A stretch of DNA of 15,457 nucleotides from Streptomyces regalis (GTDB lineage Bacteria > Actinomycetota > Actinomycetes > Streptomycetales > Streptomycetaceae). The DNA lies in assembly GCF_001509475.1 (NCBI RefSeq), contig NZ_LLZG01000402.1, forward strand, positions 1 to 15,457, read 5' to 3'. Positions within the stretch are counted from its first letter, which is position 1, and the number at the start of each line of letters is the position of its first letter. The translations under genes and the position numbers were made by a program. The notes beneath the pieces are model-generated. The model was given only the letters and a program-made list of their open reading frames with translations. It had not been told where the DNA came from and ran no database searches. This document shows positions 1 to 6,879 of the stretch, in pieces.

Positions 1-263
1 GGCCACCTGAGCGACGGGTCGTCTGAGCCGGCACGTTGTCTGGCCAGACGAGTCATCCGACCGTCCCATCCAAGAGACGCGGGCGGCACGGTGGCCGTCC
101 GGGGTAGGTGCGGGCGGCACCTGATGGGGCGGCGGGGGCTGGCTGGGCGGGCCGCCTGAGCGACGGGTCGTCCGGCCAGGCGGGTCGTCCGACCGTCCCG
201 TCCAAGGGGCGCGGGTGGCCTGGTGGCCGTCCGGGGTGGGTGCGGGCGGCCCTGACGGGCGGC
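1..263. repeat. Two diverged direct repeat copies (1-133 and 150-263)
   Basis: Two copies of one sequence lie head to tail. Both open with GGCC-NN-CTGAGCGACGGGTCGTC. Both run through GACCGTCC-NN-TCCAAG and GGTGGCCGTCCGGGGT, and both end in a GTGCGGGCGGC / GGGCGGC block. The first copy carries about 17 extra bases near 24-40 that the second lacks. Scattered substitutions between the copies show the duplication is old. I see no gene in either copy: the open frames crossing it are arginine/proline/glycine-rich, as expected of non-coding GC-rich DNA. A 13-mer from the unit (161-173) recurs at 1048-1060 inside the ROK gene. Confidence 0.7.
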
Positions 264-481
264 CGGGAGTGGGAGCGAGCGGTGCCCCGAGCGGCGCCTG
301 CAGGGCGAGTCGGTCGTAAAGCAGACACTTCCCTCGCCCGCGGCACCCGAGAAGCTGTGCTGCGCCCTGTGCGACGCGATGAGCAGATGCTGTGGCCCCC
401 ATCCGCTTGCGTACGGCCCCCCTCCCGCGGTCCGAGGGCGGGCCGGCAGCGTCTGAGCGGCGATTCGGGAGTGGGCAGGAA
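264..481. other. Intergenic stretch without a recognisable gene
   Basis: I see no supported coding region, RNA gene or clear promoter here. The open frames have compositions typical of chance ORFs in high-GC DNA and no ribosome binding site. The part around 310-410 is slightly less GC-rich than its surroundings and could hold regulatory sequence for a gene left of the window, but no motif is convincing. Confidence 0.4.
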
Positions 482-658
482 CTGACCGGCGGTTCCAGGA
501 GGGCGCGCCCTTGACCGGCGGTTCCAGGGGCGGGCGTGCCCCTGACCGGGGTTCATGGACGGTCACGTCGTCGGCCAGCGATTCCAGGGGCGGCCGCGCC
601 CTGACCGGTGCATTCCGGGCAGGGCCTTGGCCTGACTTCAGGGGCAGTGGCCGCCGGG
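482..658. repeat. Degenerate ~30-bp tandem repeat, about six units
   Basis: Units begin at about 482, 511, 542, 572, 601 and 632, so the spacing is 29-31 bp throughout. The best units read CTGACCGGCGGTTCCAGG followed by a G/C block such as GGGCGCGCCC (501-510), which is itself palindromic. Units 1, 2 and 4 are closest to each other; units 3, 5 and 6 are more decayed. The array lies just past the 3' end of the minus-strand ROK gene (stop at 688). There are no unique spacers, so it is not a CRISPR array. Function is unknown. Confidence 0.6.
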
Positions 659-687
659 ACGGCGCTCGTGGGGAGCGGTTGGGCGGG

Positions 688-2088
688 TCACCGGTCCGGT
701 GGGGCGAACAGCTCGTCCTGCGCGGCTTCCCGCGCGGTGAGCAGCGCTCCGCGCAGCACGGCGGCGCCGCCCAGTCCGCTGGGGCGCACCACCGTCGCCA
801 GCGGCGACATCCGCCGGATCCGCTCCTCCACTCGCCGGGCCAGCACGTCCCCGCCGGCCTGTCCGACCTCTCCGCCGAGGACCACACAACCGGGGTCGAG
901 GATCGCGACGACGGAGGCGACGCCGATGGCGAGGCGGTCGGCGAGGGCGTCGAGGAAACGGCCGGCGGACGCCACGGTGCCGTGGGCGCGGGACGGTTCG
1001 GCGGACGCGACGGGCGTGTCGGTGTCGGGATGCCGGTCGGCTCGCGCCGACGGGTCGTCCAGGGGGCGCGCTGTGTCTGCGTCGTCCCCGCTGTCGGCCG
1101 TCCGCATCGCCGCTGCCTGCTCGCCGGCGGCCGAGGCAGGTCTCGCGACATCCGAGGCAGCCACCCCCGCGCCACCGTCCCCGGAAGCCAGCGCGACGGC
1201 TTCCCTGACGACCTCCACCGCGAGTGGCTCGTGCACGGCGTCGCCCTCGGGGCTCAGCCCGTACGAGCCCGCGAGTTCCACCACCGCCGCAGACCCCCCG
1301 AGCGAGTGGAATCCTCCCTCGCAGTCCACCGCCGACGGCAGCCCCGACGTCCCCGGCACCGGCAGGAAGCCGATCTCGCCGGTTCCGCCGGAGGCTCCGC
1401 GGCGCAGGGCGCCGTCGAGGACCACGGCCGCGCCGGTGCCGTGGCCCAGCCACAGCAGGACGAAGGTGTCCCGGTCCCGCGCCGCTCCGTCGCGCTGTTC
1501 CGCGAGGGCGGCGAGGTTGGTCTCGTTCTCGACGTTGACGCGGGCCTCGGGGAACCGGTCCTGGAGTGCTGCCACCAGGCGGCGGTGCCATTCGGGCAGG
1601 CCCGTGGAGTCGCGCAGCTCACCGCTGGCCGGGTCGATCAGGCCCGGGGCGCCGATGCCCACCGTATGGAGCCGGTCCGCCCCCGCCTCCTTCACGACCC
1701 GCTCCACCAGCGCCACCGCCTGTTCCACGGCAGGCCCGGTCCCCGTGTCGCCGTCGATCGGCACCGACGCCTCGGCTAGCACAGCCCCGACCAGGTCGGA
1801 CACGACCACCGAGACGCCCTCGGTACGGATGTCCAGCGCTGCCAGATGGGCGCGGTCGGCGACGATGCCGTACAGCTTGGCGTTCGGCCCGCGCCGCTGT
1901 TCCCCCGCCTCCCCGACCACCGCGATCAGGCCGGCGGCGGTGAGGCGTTCGACGAGGTCGGCGACGGTCGGCCGGGACAGGCCGGTCAGCTGCTTCAACT
2001 GCCCTGCCGTCAACGGGCCCTCCTGCTGGAGCAGGCGCAGGGCGAGCCGGTCATTGATGGCCCGGGCGGTGCTCGGGGATGCGGGCAT
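688..2088 (-). CDS. ROK-family transcriptional regulator with low-complexity insertion
   Basis: This is a cytoplasmic repressor-type protein of 466 residues: an N-terminal winged helix-turn-helix (about 15-60, with SRPTVADLVERL as recognition helix) followed by a ROK sugar-kinase-like fold. ROK hallmarks visible are VNVENETNLAALAE (about 185-197), GHGTGAAVVLDGALRRGASGGTGEIGFLP in parts (about 215-243) and LDPGCVVLGGEV near 398-408. The usual zinc-binding Cys cluster is degenerate (a single Cys in VDCEGG, about 256), and the histidine of the GEIGH motif is Phe. The kinase-type DIGGT motif reads DIRTEG, which fits a regulator rather than an enzyme. Residues ~303-372 are an Ala/Asp/Ser/Pro-rich stretch that interrupts the fold where relatives have only a few residues. 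The ATG is preceded by GGAGG at 8-nt spacing. The gene is divergent from the MFS gene at 2210, with a dyad between them, so it probably controls that transporter and itself. The ligand cannot be deduced. Confidence 0.93.
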   Translation of the reverse strand: MPASPSTARAINDRLALRLLQQEGPLTAGQLKQLTGLSRPTVADLVERLTAAGLIAVVGEAGEQRRGPNAKLYGIVADRAHLAALDIRTEGVSVVVSDLVGAVLAEASVPIDGDTGTGPAVEQAVALVERVVKEAGADRLHTVGIGAPGLIDPASGELRDSTGLPEWHRRLVAALQDRFPEARVNVENETNLAALAEQRDGAARDRDTFVLLWLGHGTGAAVVLDGALRRGASGGTGEIGFLPVPGTSGLPSAVDCEGGFHSLGGSAAVVELAGSYGLSPEGDAVHEPLAVEVVREAVALASGDGGAGVAASDVARPASAAGEQAAAMRTADSGDDADTARPLDDPSARADRHPDTDTPVASAEPSRAHGTVASAGRFLDALADRLAIGVASVVAILDPGCVVLGGEVGQAGGDVLARRVEERIRRMSPLATVVRPSGLGGAAVLRGALLTAREAAQDELFAPPDR

Positions 2089-2122
2089 GCCGGGATCCTC
2101 CCACGGCTGGTTTATTCGCTAT

Positions 2123-2145
2123 CTATCAGGCAGGGTCCCTGATAG
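2123..2145. promoter_or_regulatory. 23-bp inverted repeat, probable ROK operator
   Basis: The arms CTATCAGG (2123-2130) and CCTGATAG (2138-2145) are perfect complements around a 7-bp centre. An inner perfect dyad, CAGGGTCCCTG, occupies 2131-2141. It lies in the 121-bp gap between the divergent ROK and MFS start codons, which is the normal position for an autoregulatory ROK operator. Binding is inferred from position and symmetry. Confidence 0.6.
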
Positions 2146-2209
2146 TTTACGGCGGCGACCGCAGGCCCGGAACAGACCGGTGGGCCGAGGACCAGGGAGG
2201 GGCCGCAGA

Positions 2210-3421
2210 ATGAGCGCAGTGGTTGACGAACAGCGCGAGGTGAAGCGCGCCCGGTACGCCGTGGCGGCCGTCTTCGCCGTGCACGGCGCTGTCACCGGCT
2301 CGTTCGCGACGCGTGTGCCGTGGATCCAGGAGCATGCCGAGGTCAGCGCCGGCCAGCTGGGACTCGCGCTCGCCTTCCCCGCACTCGGCGCCTCCGTCGC
2401 GATGCCGGTCGCGGGCAGCATCACCCAGCGCTTCGGCGCCCGGAACGCCCTGCGCGGCCTGATCGCCCTGTGGACCCTCGCCCTCGCCCTGCCCTCCTTC
2501 GCCCCCAACCTGCTGACCCTGTGCCTGGCCCTGTTCACCTTCGGCGCCACGGCGGGCATGGCGGACGTGGCGATGAACGCGCTCGGCGTCGAGGTCGAGA
2601 ACCGCCTGGACCGGTCGATCATGTCCGGGCTGCACGGCATGTGGAGCGCGGGCGCCCTGATCGGCTCGGCGGCCGGCACGCTCGCGGCGCACCTGGGCAC
2701 GGACGCCCGGCTGCACCACGCGCTCGCCGCGGCCACCCTCACCTTCCTCGGCGTCCTGGCCTGCCAGTGGGTGCTCGACCTTCAGCCCGCCGAGGACGAG
2801 GAGCCGCCGCCCCGGTTCGCGCTGCCGCCCCGCTCGGCGCTGCTCATCGGCGCGGTCGGGTTCTGCGCGGTGTTCGCGGAGGGCGCGAGTCTGGACTGGT
2901 CGGCGGTCTATCTGCGGGACCAGCTGGACACCTCGGCCGGTCTCGCGGCGGCGTGCACGACCGGCTTCACGCTCACCATGGCGCTCGCCCGGATCGCCGG
3001 CGACAAGGTGGTGGACCGCTACGGAGCCGTGCGCACGGTCCGGTTCGGCGGCGTCCTCGCCACGCTCGGCGGGCTGCTCATCGTCGTGTCGGCCCATCCG
3101 GCCGTGGCGATGGCCGGGTTCGCACTGCTGGGCCTGGGCATCGCGGTGGTCGTCCCGCTGTGCTTCGCCGCGGCGGGCCGCAGCGGCCCCAACCCCAGTC
3201 AGGCCATCGCGGGCGTCGCGACGATCACGTACACCTCGGGTCTCGTCGCCCCCGGCGCGATCGGCGGGCTCGCCCAGGCGACCAGTCTGATGGTGTCGTT
3301 CTGCGTGGTCACCGTGCTGTCCTGCGGTCTCGTCGTGTTCGCGGGCGTCCTGCGCACCGGCGACCGCGACCGCCGGAAGGTCAGCCGCCCGGACGCAGCG
3401 GTTCCCGAACCGCGCTCCTGA
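2210..3421 (+). CDS. MFS transporter (YbjJ-like)
   Basis: This is an integral membrane transporter of 403 residues, the usual size for a 12-helix major facilitator protein. The ATG at 2210 begins MSAVVDEQREVKRARYAVAA, a short charged N-terminus followed directly by the first membrane helix, and has AGGGAGG upstream. The loop between helices 2 and 3 reads GSITQRFGARNALR, a version of the MFS signature. Further hydrophobic segments continue to about residue 390, with a charged central loop near 190-205 (PAEDEEPPPR). The family resembles YbjJ/fucose-permease-like exporters and importers of unknown substrate. The same frame stays open far upstream by chance, but codons there are not membrane-protein-like. 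Its divergence from the ROK regulator suggests that sugar- or metabolite-responsive repression controls it. Confidence 0.9.
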   Translation: MSAVVDEQREVKRARYAVAAVFAVHGAVTGSFATRVPWIQEHAEVSAGQLGLALAFPALGASVAMPVAGSITQRFGARNALRGLIALWTLALALPSFAPNLLTLCLALFTFGATAGMADVAMNALGVEVENRLDRSIMSGLHGMWSAGALIGSAAGTLAAHLGTDARLHHALAAATLTFLGVLACQWVLDLQPAEDEEPPPRFALPPRSALLIGAVGFCAVFAEGASLDWSAVYLRDQLDTSAGLAAACTTGFTLTMALARIAGDKVVDRYGAVRTVRFGGVLATLGGLLIVVSAHPAVAMAGFALLGLGIAVVVPLCFAAAGRSGPNPSQAIAGVATITYTSGLVAPGAIGGLAQATSLMVSFCVVTVLSCGLVVFAGVLRTGDRDRRKVSRPDAAVPEPRS

Positions 3422-3437
3422 GGGCCGGCCGCGACTG

Positions 3438-3461
3438 CGGACGCCTGATCGGACGCCTGAT
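3438..3461. repeat. Perfect 12-bp tandem duplication
   Basis: CGGACGCCTGAT occurs twice with no gap (3438-3449 and 3450-3461) in the 112-bp spacer after the MFS gene. It is probably a replication slippage event. No hairpin or operator symmetry goes with it. Confidence 0.8.
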
Positions 3462-3533
3462 GTCGAATGCGCCGGTTCCCGATCGACGTGAGGGTGAAGG
3501 CAGCCCATCCCAGGACTTCAGGAGCACCCCATC

Positions 3534-4148
3534 GTGACCGTAACCGCGGATATGGCCATCTCCCTCGACGGCTACGTCGCCGGCACCGACGTCACCATCG
3601 ACAACCCGGGAGGCCACGGCGCCGAGCCTCTCTTCGAGTGGATCCACAACCTGGCGAGCTGGCGGGAGCGCCAGGGCATGACCGGCGGGGAGGAGAACCG
3701 CGACTCCGAGCTGATGCGCGAGTGGTTCGACGCCACCGGGGCGGTGGTCATGGGCCGGATGATGTACGACACGGGCGAGGAGTTCTGGGGCGACAACCCG
3801 CCGTTCCGGACCCCGGTCTTCGTACTCACCCACCGCCCGCGGCCGACCCTGGTCAAGGAGGGCGGCACCACCTTCACCTTCGTCACCGACGGCATCCACA
3901 GCGCCCTCGACCAGGCCAAGGCCGCCGCCGGGGGCCGGAACGTCGACATCGCGGGCGGGGCGAGCACCGTGCAGCAGTACCTCGGGGAGGGGCTCATCGA
4001 CGAGTTGCAGCTCCACGTGGTGCCCGCGCTCCTCGGAGAGGGACTGCGGCTCTTCGAGGGACTGGGCGCGGCGCGGCGCAGCCTCGAGCCGGTCAGGGTG
4101 GTCGACACGCTACTCGCCACCCATCTGAAGTACCGCTTCGTGAAGTGA
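3534..4148 (+). CDS. Dihydrofolate reductase-like protein (RibD C-terminal domain)
   Basis: This is a single-domain cytoplasmic protein of 204 residues of the RibD-C/DHFR-like superfamily, NAD(P)H-dependent reductases of mostly unknown substrate. It shows the family's opening strand (ADMAISLDGYVAG, about 5-17), the VVMGRMMYDTG segment (about 71-81) that lines the nucleotide pocket, and a C-terminal VDIAGGASTVQQYL segment followed by DELQLHVVPALLGEGLRLF (about 137-175). The GTG start has AGGAG nine bases upstream; the Met at residue 7 is a less likely start because it lacks such a site. Such proteins are abundant in streptomycetes and are usually not involved in folate or riboflavin synthesis. 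The gene runs convergent to the CynX-type permease with only 10 bp between the stop codons. Confidence 0.92.
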   Translation: MTVTADMAISLDGYVAGTDVTIDNPGGHGAEPLFEWIHNLASWRERQGMTGGEENRDSELMREWFDATGAVVMGRMMYDTGEEFWGDNPPFRTPVFVLTHRPRPTLVKEGGTTFTFVTDGIHSALDQAKAAAGGRNVDIAGGASTVQQYLGEGLIDELQLHVVPALLGEGLRLFEGLGAARRSLEPVRVVDTLLATHLKYRFVK

Positions 4149-4158
4149 CCTGGACCGA

Positions 4159-5442
4159 CTACAGCCGGACGAGCTGACCGTCGGCGCGCGAAGCGGTGCG
4201 CTGCGCCGGTTTCTCCTCGCGGCTGCCGGGGCGTACGTGACCGGGGCGGGCGGCGAGCAGTCCTGCTACCGCCTCCGGCACCACCAGAGCGATCAGGGCG
4301 ACAAGCGGCACCCGCCAGCCGTCGGTGGCGTCGTGGAGCATCCCTGTGGCCAGCGGGCCGAGGCCGGCCAGCAGGTAGCCGATGGTCTGCGCCATACCCG
4401 AGAGGTCGGCTGCGGCCCGCGGGCCGTCCGTGCGCAGCCCGAGCAGTGTGATGGCCAGGGGGAAGGCGCCGCCGGTCGCCGCGCCGAGCAGACACACCCA
4501 CACCCAGCCGTGGGCGGGGGCCAGCAACAGACCTGCGAGGGAGATCAGTTTCGCCACGATCACAGCCCCCACGAGGGGTCGCTGGCTGCGCATTCGGGCG
4601 GCGACAAGGGGGACGACGAATCCCAGCGGGATACCGATGGCCAGCATCACCGCCATCATCAGGCCGGCCTCGCCGGGTGTGTAGCCGCTCGCGTGCATGA
4701 TCTGCGGCAGCCACGCCACCAGCAGGTAGAACATCAGCGACACCAGCCCGAGGAACGCCGACACCCACCAGGCGAGCGCGCATCGCAGTAGTGATCCACC
4801 CGATCCGCCAGGTCCGCCAGATCCCCCTGCCGTCCTCGGCGCCGACGGCGGCCGCATCTGCGGCTGCGGCTGCGACCTGCGATGCCTGCCGCGCGCTCCG
4901 GGGACGGCAAGCAGCCACCACACCGCCGCTGCCGGCACAGCGGGCACCGCCGACACCGCAAGCGCCGGCTGCCATCCGATGGCGGTACACAGCGGCACCG
5001 CGACTCCGGCTGCGAAGGCACCGGAGACGGCCATGAGAGTCATGGCGAGGCCGGTGAACAGTCCGATCCGCTGGGCGAAGTGGTCCTTGATGAGCGCGGG
5101 CATCAGTACGTTCCCGACGGCGATACCGGCCCCGGACAGCACCGTTCCGGCGAAGAGCGCCGCCGGCCACGGAACCGCCCGCACGGCGGCGCCGAGCGCC
5201 ACAACCCCGAGGGCGGCGCACACGGCGGCGTGCGTTCCGAACCGGTGGGCGAGGCGGGGTGCGAGCCAGGCGAAGAGGCCCAGGCACAGGACCGGCAATG
5301 TCGCCAGCACGCTGACCTGGGCGTCGGAAAGGGTGAGTGCCTCCTGTACGTTCCCGATGAGCGGCGTCATCCCGGTGATCGCCGCGCGGAGATTGATGGT
5401 CAGCAGAATCAGGCCGGCGATGAGCCACAGCCTGGTTTTCAC
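4159..5442 (-). CDS. CynX/NimT-type MFS transporter
   Basis: This is a membrane permease of 427 residues with about 12 hydrophobic segments. The first helix contains TINLRAAITGMTPLIG (about 15-30), a hallmark of the CynX/NimT cyanate and nitroimidazole-type branch of the MFS. The true ligand is unknown. The central loop (about 185-220) is long, hydrophilic and Gly/Pro/Arg-rich, and separates helices 6 and 7. I chose the GTG at 5442 because GGGGGGA sits six bases upstream and translation then starts MKTRLWL, a normal N-terminus. ATG codons at 5457 and 5475 are in frame but have poorer sites. A strong hairpin ends about 40 bp upstream, which leaves little room for an independent promoter, so expression may depend on read-through from the Tat-protein gene. 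Confidence 0.9.
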   Translation of the reverse strand: MKTRLWLIAGLILLTINLRAAITGMTPLIGNVQEALTLSDAQVSVLATLPVLCLGLFAWLAPRLAHRFGTHAAVCAALGVVALGAAVRAVPWPAALFAGTVLSGAGIAVGNVLMPALIKDHFAQRIGLFTGLAMTLMAVSGAFAAGVAVPLCTAIGWQPALAVSAVPAVPAAAVWWLLAVPGARGRHRRSQPQPQMRPPSAPRTAGGSGGPGGSGGSLLRCALAWWVSAFLGLVSLMFYLLVAWLPQIMHASGYTPGEAGLMMAVMLAIGIPLGFVVPLVAARMRSQRPLVGAVIVAKLISLAGLLLAPAHGWVWVCLLGAATGGAFPLAITLLGLRTDGPRAAADLSGMAQTIGYLLAGLGPLATGMLHDATDGWRVPLVALIALVVPEAVAGLLAARPGHVRPGSREEKPAQRTASRADGQLVRL

Positions 5443-5483
5443 GTGTGTTCCCCCCATGCACGTGCGTTCCCCCATGGACGAGA

Positions 5484-5520
5484 CGGCGGCCCTCTCCTCG
5501 GTCCCGGAAGAGGGCCGCCG
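5484..5520 (-). terminator. 12-bp-stem hairpin, terminator or attenuator
   Basis: CGGCGGCCCTCT (5484-5495) pairs perfectly with AGAGGGCCGCCG (5509-5520) around a 13-nt loop. It begins about 20 bp after the stop of the Tat-exported protein gene and ends about 40 bp before the GTG of the permease gene, both on the minus strand. No U-tract follows, which is common for actinobacterial terminators. Confidence 0.65.
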
Positions 5521-5541
5521 GGCTCGCGAAATGCGTTCCGG

Positions 5542-6678
5542 TCAGACACTCACGCTGTGATTGACCGGACACTTCGCCCTGCCCGCGCTGCGGAACGCGG
5601 CACCGGAGACGGGCGTGCCGAGTTCCTTCAGGATCTCGTCGGACAGCAGGTCCTCCTTGCCCTTCAGGGCGTCGGCGACCTTTGTGTCGGAGACGAACAC
5701 CAGCTCCGCGGCGATGTTGTCCTGAACGATCCGCGCCAGGTTGTCCAGGGCCACCCCGATCGGGTCCGACGGCAGCTGCGCCGTGGGGATGTCGATCAGG
5801 TGGGTGTTCACCTTCTGCTGGTTCATCATCGGCTTGATGATGATCTCCGCCTGGTTCAGAACCGATGTCGTCCAGATCGACAGCACCACCGTGTACAGGT
5901 CGGCCCAGGCGCTCTCACCGATCTGTGCCCGCCACTTCCTGCACAGGCTCTGCACGCCGGAGATCTGCGCCGCGGCGGCGTGCTCCATGTTGACCCGGAT
6001 CGACGGGTAGACGCGCCCCGCGAAGACCTGGAACGAGGCGATGTCGAAGGCGCGGGCGCGGAGGGAGTCGGCGATGAAGGTCAGCGCCTCGTCGAGGATC
6101 TTGGCGCAGGAGCCGTGCAGTTCCTGCGGCAGGTTCGCCGCGGCGAGGTTGTTCTTCGCGGTGGTCAGCTTGTCCGCGAACGCCTGCAGCGGCGTCGTCC
6201 AGGCGTCGGTGGCGGGGCCCTTCATCGCCACCATGTCGAGGTCGTGGGCGTCGATCCGGTCGGCGTTGGAGACGTTGGGGACCTTGCCCGACAGATACTC
6301 CGCGAGCGTGGAGTAGATGCCCAGCGGGACGTGGGCGATGGACTTCGCCAGCTCGAACTCCTCCGCCACCGGGTGCTCGACGTACTGCTTGCCCTTGTGG
6401 ATGAGGGTGAACGTGCCGCCCTTGGCGTCGTTCTGCACCACGATGACGGGCCCGAGATTCTTGACCAGGTCGGCCTTCAGCGCCGCGTAGTTGGTGCGCA
6501 TCGCCGCGTTCACCGCGCGGATGGAATCCCGGGCGGCGGTCTGGGTGGCCGCCGCTTCCGCGGCGGGGGCGGCGTCGAGGACGGATGATGCTGCGTTCGG
6601 CTGCGCAGCCGTATAGCCCAGGAAGGCCGCGGCGCCGATGCCGCCCGCGCCGCCGATGAATGTCCTTCGTGTTGCCAT
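5542..6678 (-). CDS. Tat-exported protein of unknown function
   Basis: I do not recognise this 378-residue protein. It starts MATRRTFIGG with a twin-arginine motif at residues 4-5, followed by a Gly/Ala-rich hydrophobic segment (about 8-25), so export through the Tat pathway is likely. Tat substrates often fold or bind a cofactor before export. The mature part is predicted by eye to be mainly helical. It has three cysteines (about 191, 246 and 370), two of them in helix-like contexts (HGSCAK, SLCRKW), and ends in KCPVNHSVSV. There is no lipobox, cell-wall anchor or obvious catalytic motif. The ATG has GGAG eight bases upstream. The gene is flanked by hairpins on both sides, so it may be a single transcription unit. 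Codon use matches its neighbours. A metal- or haem-binding extracytoplasmic protein is possible but unproven. Confidence 0.8.
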   Translation of the reverse strand: MATRRTFIGGAGGIGAAAFLGYTAAQPNAASSVLDAAPAAEAAATQTAARDSIRAVNAAMRTNYAALKADLVKNLGPVIVVQNDAKGGTFTLIHKGKQYVEHPVAEEFELAKSIAHVPLGIYSTLAEYLSGKVPNVSNADRIDAHDLDMVAMKGPATDAWTTPLQAFADKLTTAKNNLAAANLPQELHGSCAKILDEALTFIADSLRARAFDIASFQVFAGRVYPSIRVNMEHAAAAQISGVQSLCRKWRAQIGESAWADLYTVVLSIWTTSVLNQAEIIIKPMMNQQKVNTHLIDIPTAQLPSDPIGVALDNLARIVQDNIAAELVFVSDTKVADALKGKEDLLSDEILKELGTPVSGAAFRSAGRAKCPVNHSVSV

Positions 6679-6791
6679 GACTTGCTCTCCGTAACGAATC
6701 GGTCGTCAGGTGTTCCCGCCGTGGGGAGCGGTGCCGTGGGGGGAACTGACCCGCCGGGAGCCGCGAAGGGCCGGGACGCGGGGAGCAACGC

Positions 6792-6823
6792 AAGGAAAGG
6801 AATGGAAAGGAAAAGGAGGGAAG
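6792..6823. other. 32-nt homopurine tract with one interruption
   Basis: On the plus strand every base from 6792 to 6823 is A or G except a T at 6803. The tract is built from repeated AAGGAAAGG-like units, which is exceptional in DNA this GC-rich. It is immediately adjacent to the hairpin at 6823-6870. Read on the minus strand it is a C/T tract just downstream of that hairpin, as in an intrinsic terminator tail. Confidence 0.7.
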
Positions 6824-6870
6824 TTCCCTCTCCGACAGCGTGGGGCTGTGGGGCGCCGGAGAGGGCGAAC
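6823..6870 (-). terminator. Probable terminator of the cysteine hydrolase gene
   Basis: GTTCCCTCTCCG (6823-6834) pairs with CGGAGAGGG-C-GAAC (6857-6870), with a small bulge. A second stem, ACAGC/GCTGT, sits inside the loop. Transcribed on the minus strand, it begins about 10 bp after the hydrolase stop codon and is followed by a C/U-rich run with several U clusters. That arrangement fits an intrinsic terminator. Confidence 0.6.
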
Positions 6871-6879
6871 TGCGGGGTG

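Noticed and set aside
53..556. Overlapping open frames on both strands in the left 560 bp
   Set aside because: Compositions are Arg/Pro/Gly-rich, no ribosome binding sites or domains are visible, and the frames run through direct repeats whose indel does not preserve frame.
482..658. CRISPR-like array
   Set aside because: The units are degenerate and contiguous with no unique spacers, and no cas gene is present.
608..3421. A long plus-strand frame that would fuse about 530 extra residues to the MFS transporter
   Set aside because: The upstream part lies antisense to the ROK gene and is Ser/Arg/Pro/Ala-rich with no domain. The transporter has its own ATG at 2210 with a ribosome binding site and a normal-length protein.
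3572..5572. 666-residue minus-strand frame across the DHFR-like and permease genes
   Set aside because: It is antisense to the DHFR-like gene and out of frame with the permease, is Arg-rich, and has no recognisable domain.
6693..6716. ECF-sigma-like promoter GGAAC-N15-CGTT before the Tat-protein gene on the minus strand
   Set aside because: The spacing is short and the implied transcript start would fall in or after the GGAG ribosome binding site, only a few bases from the ATG.
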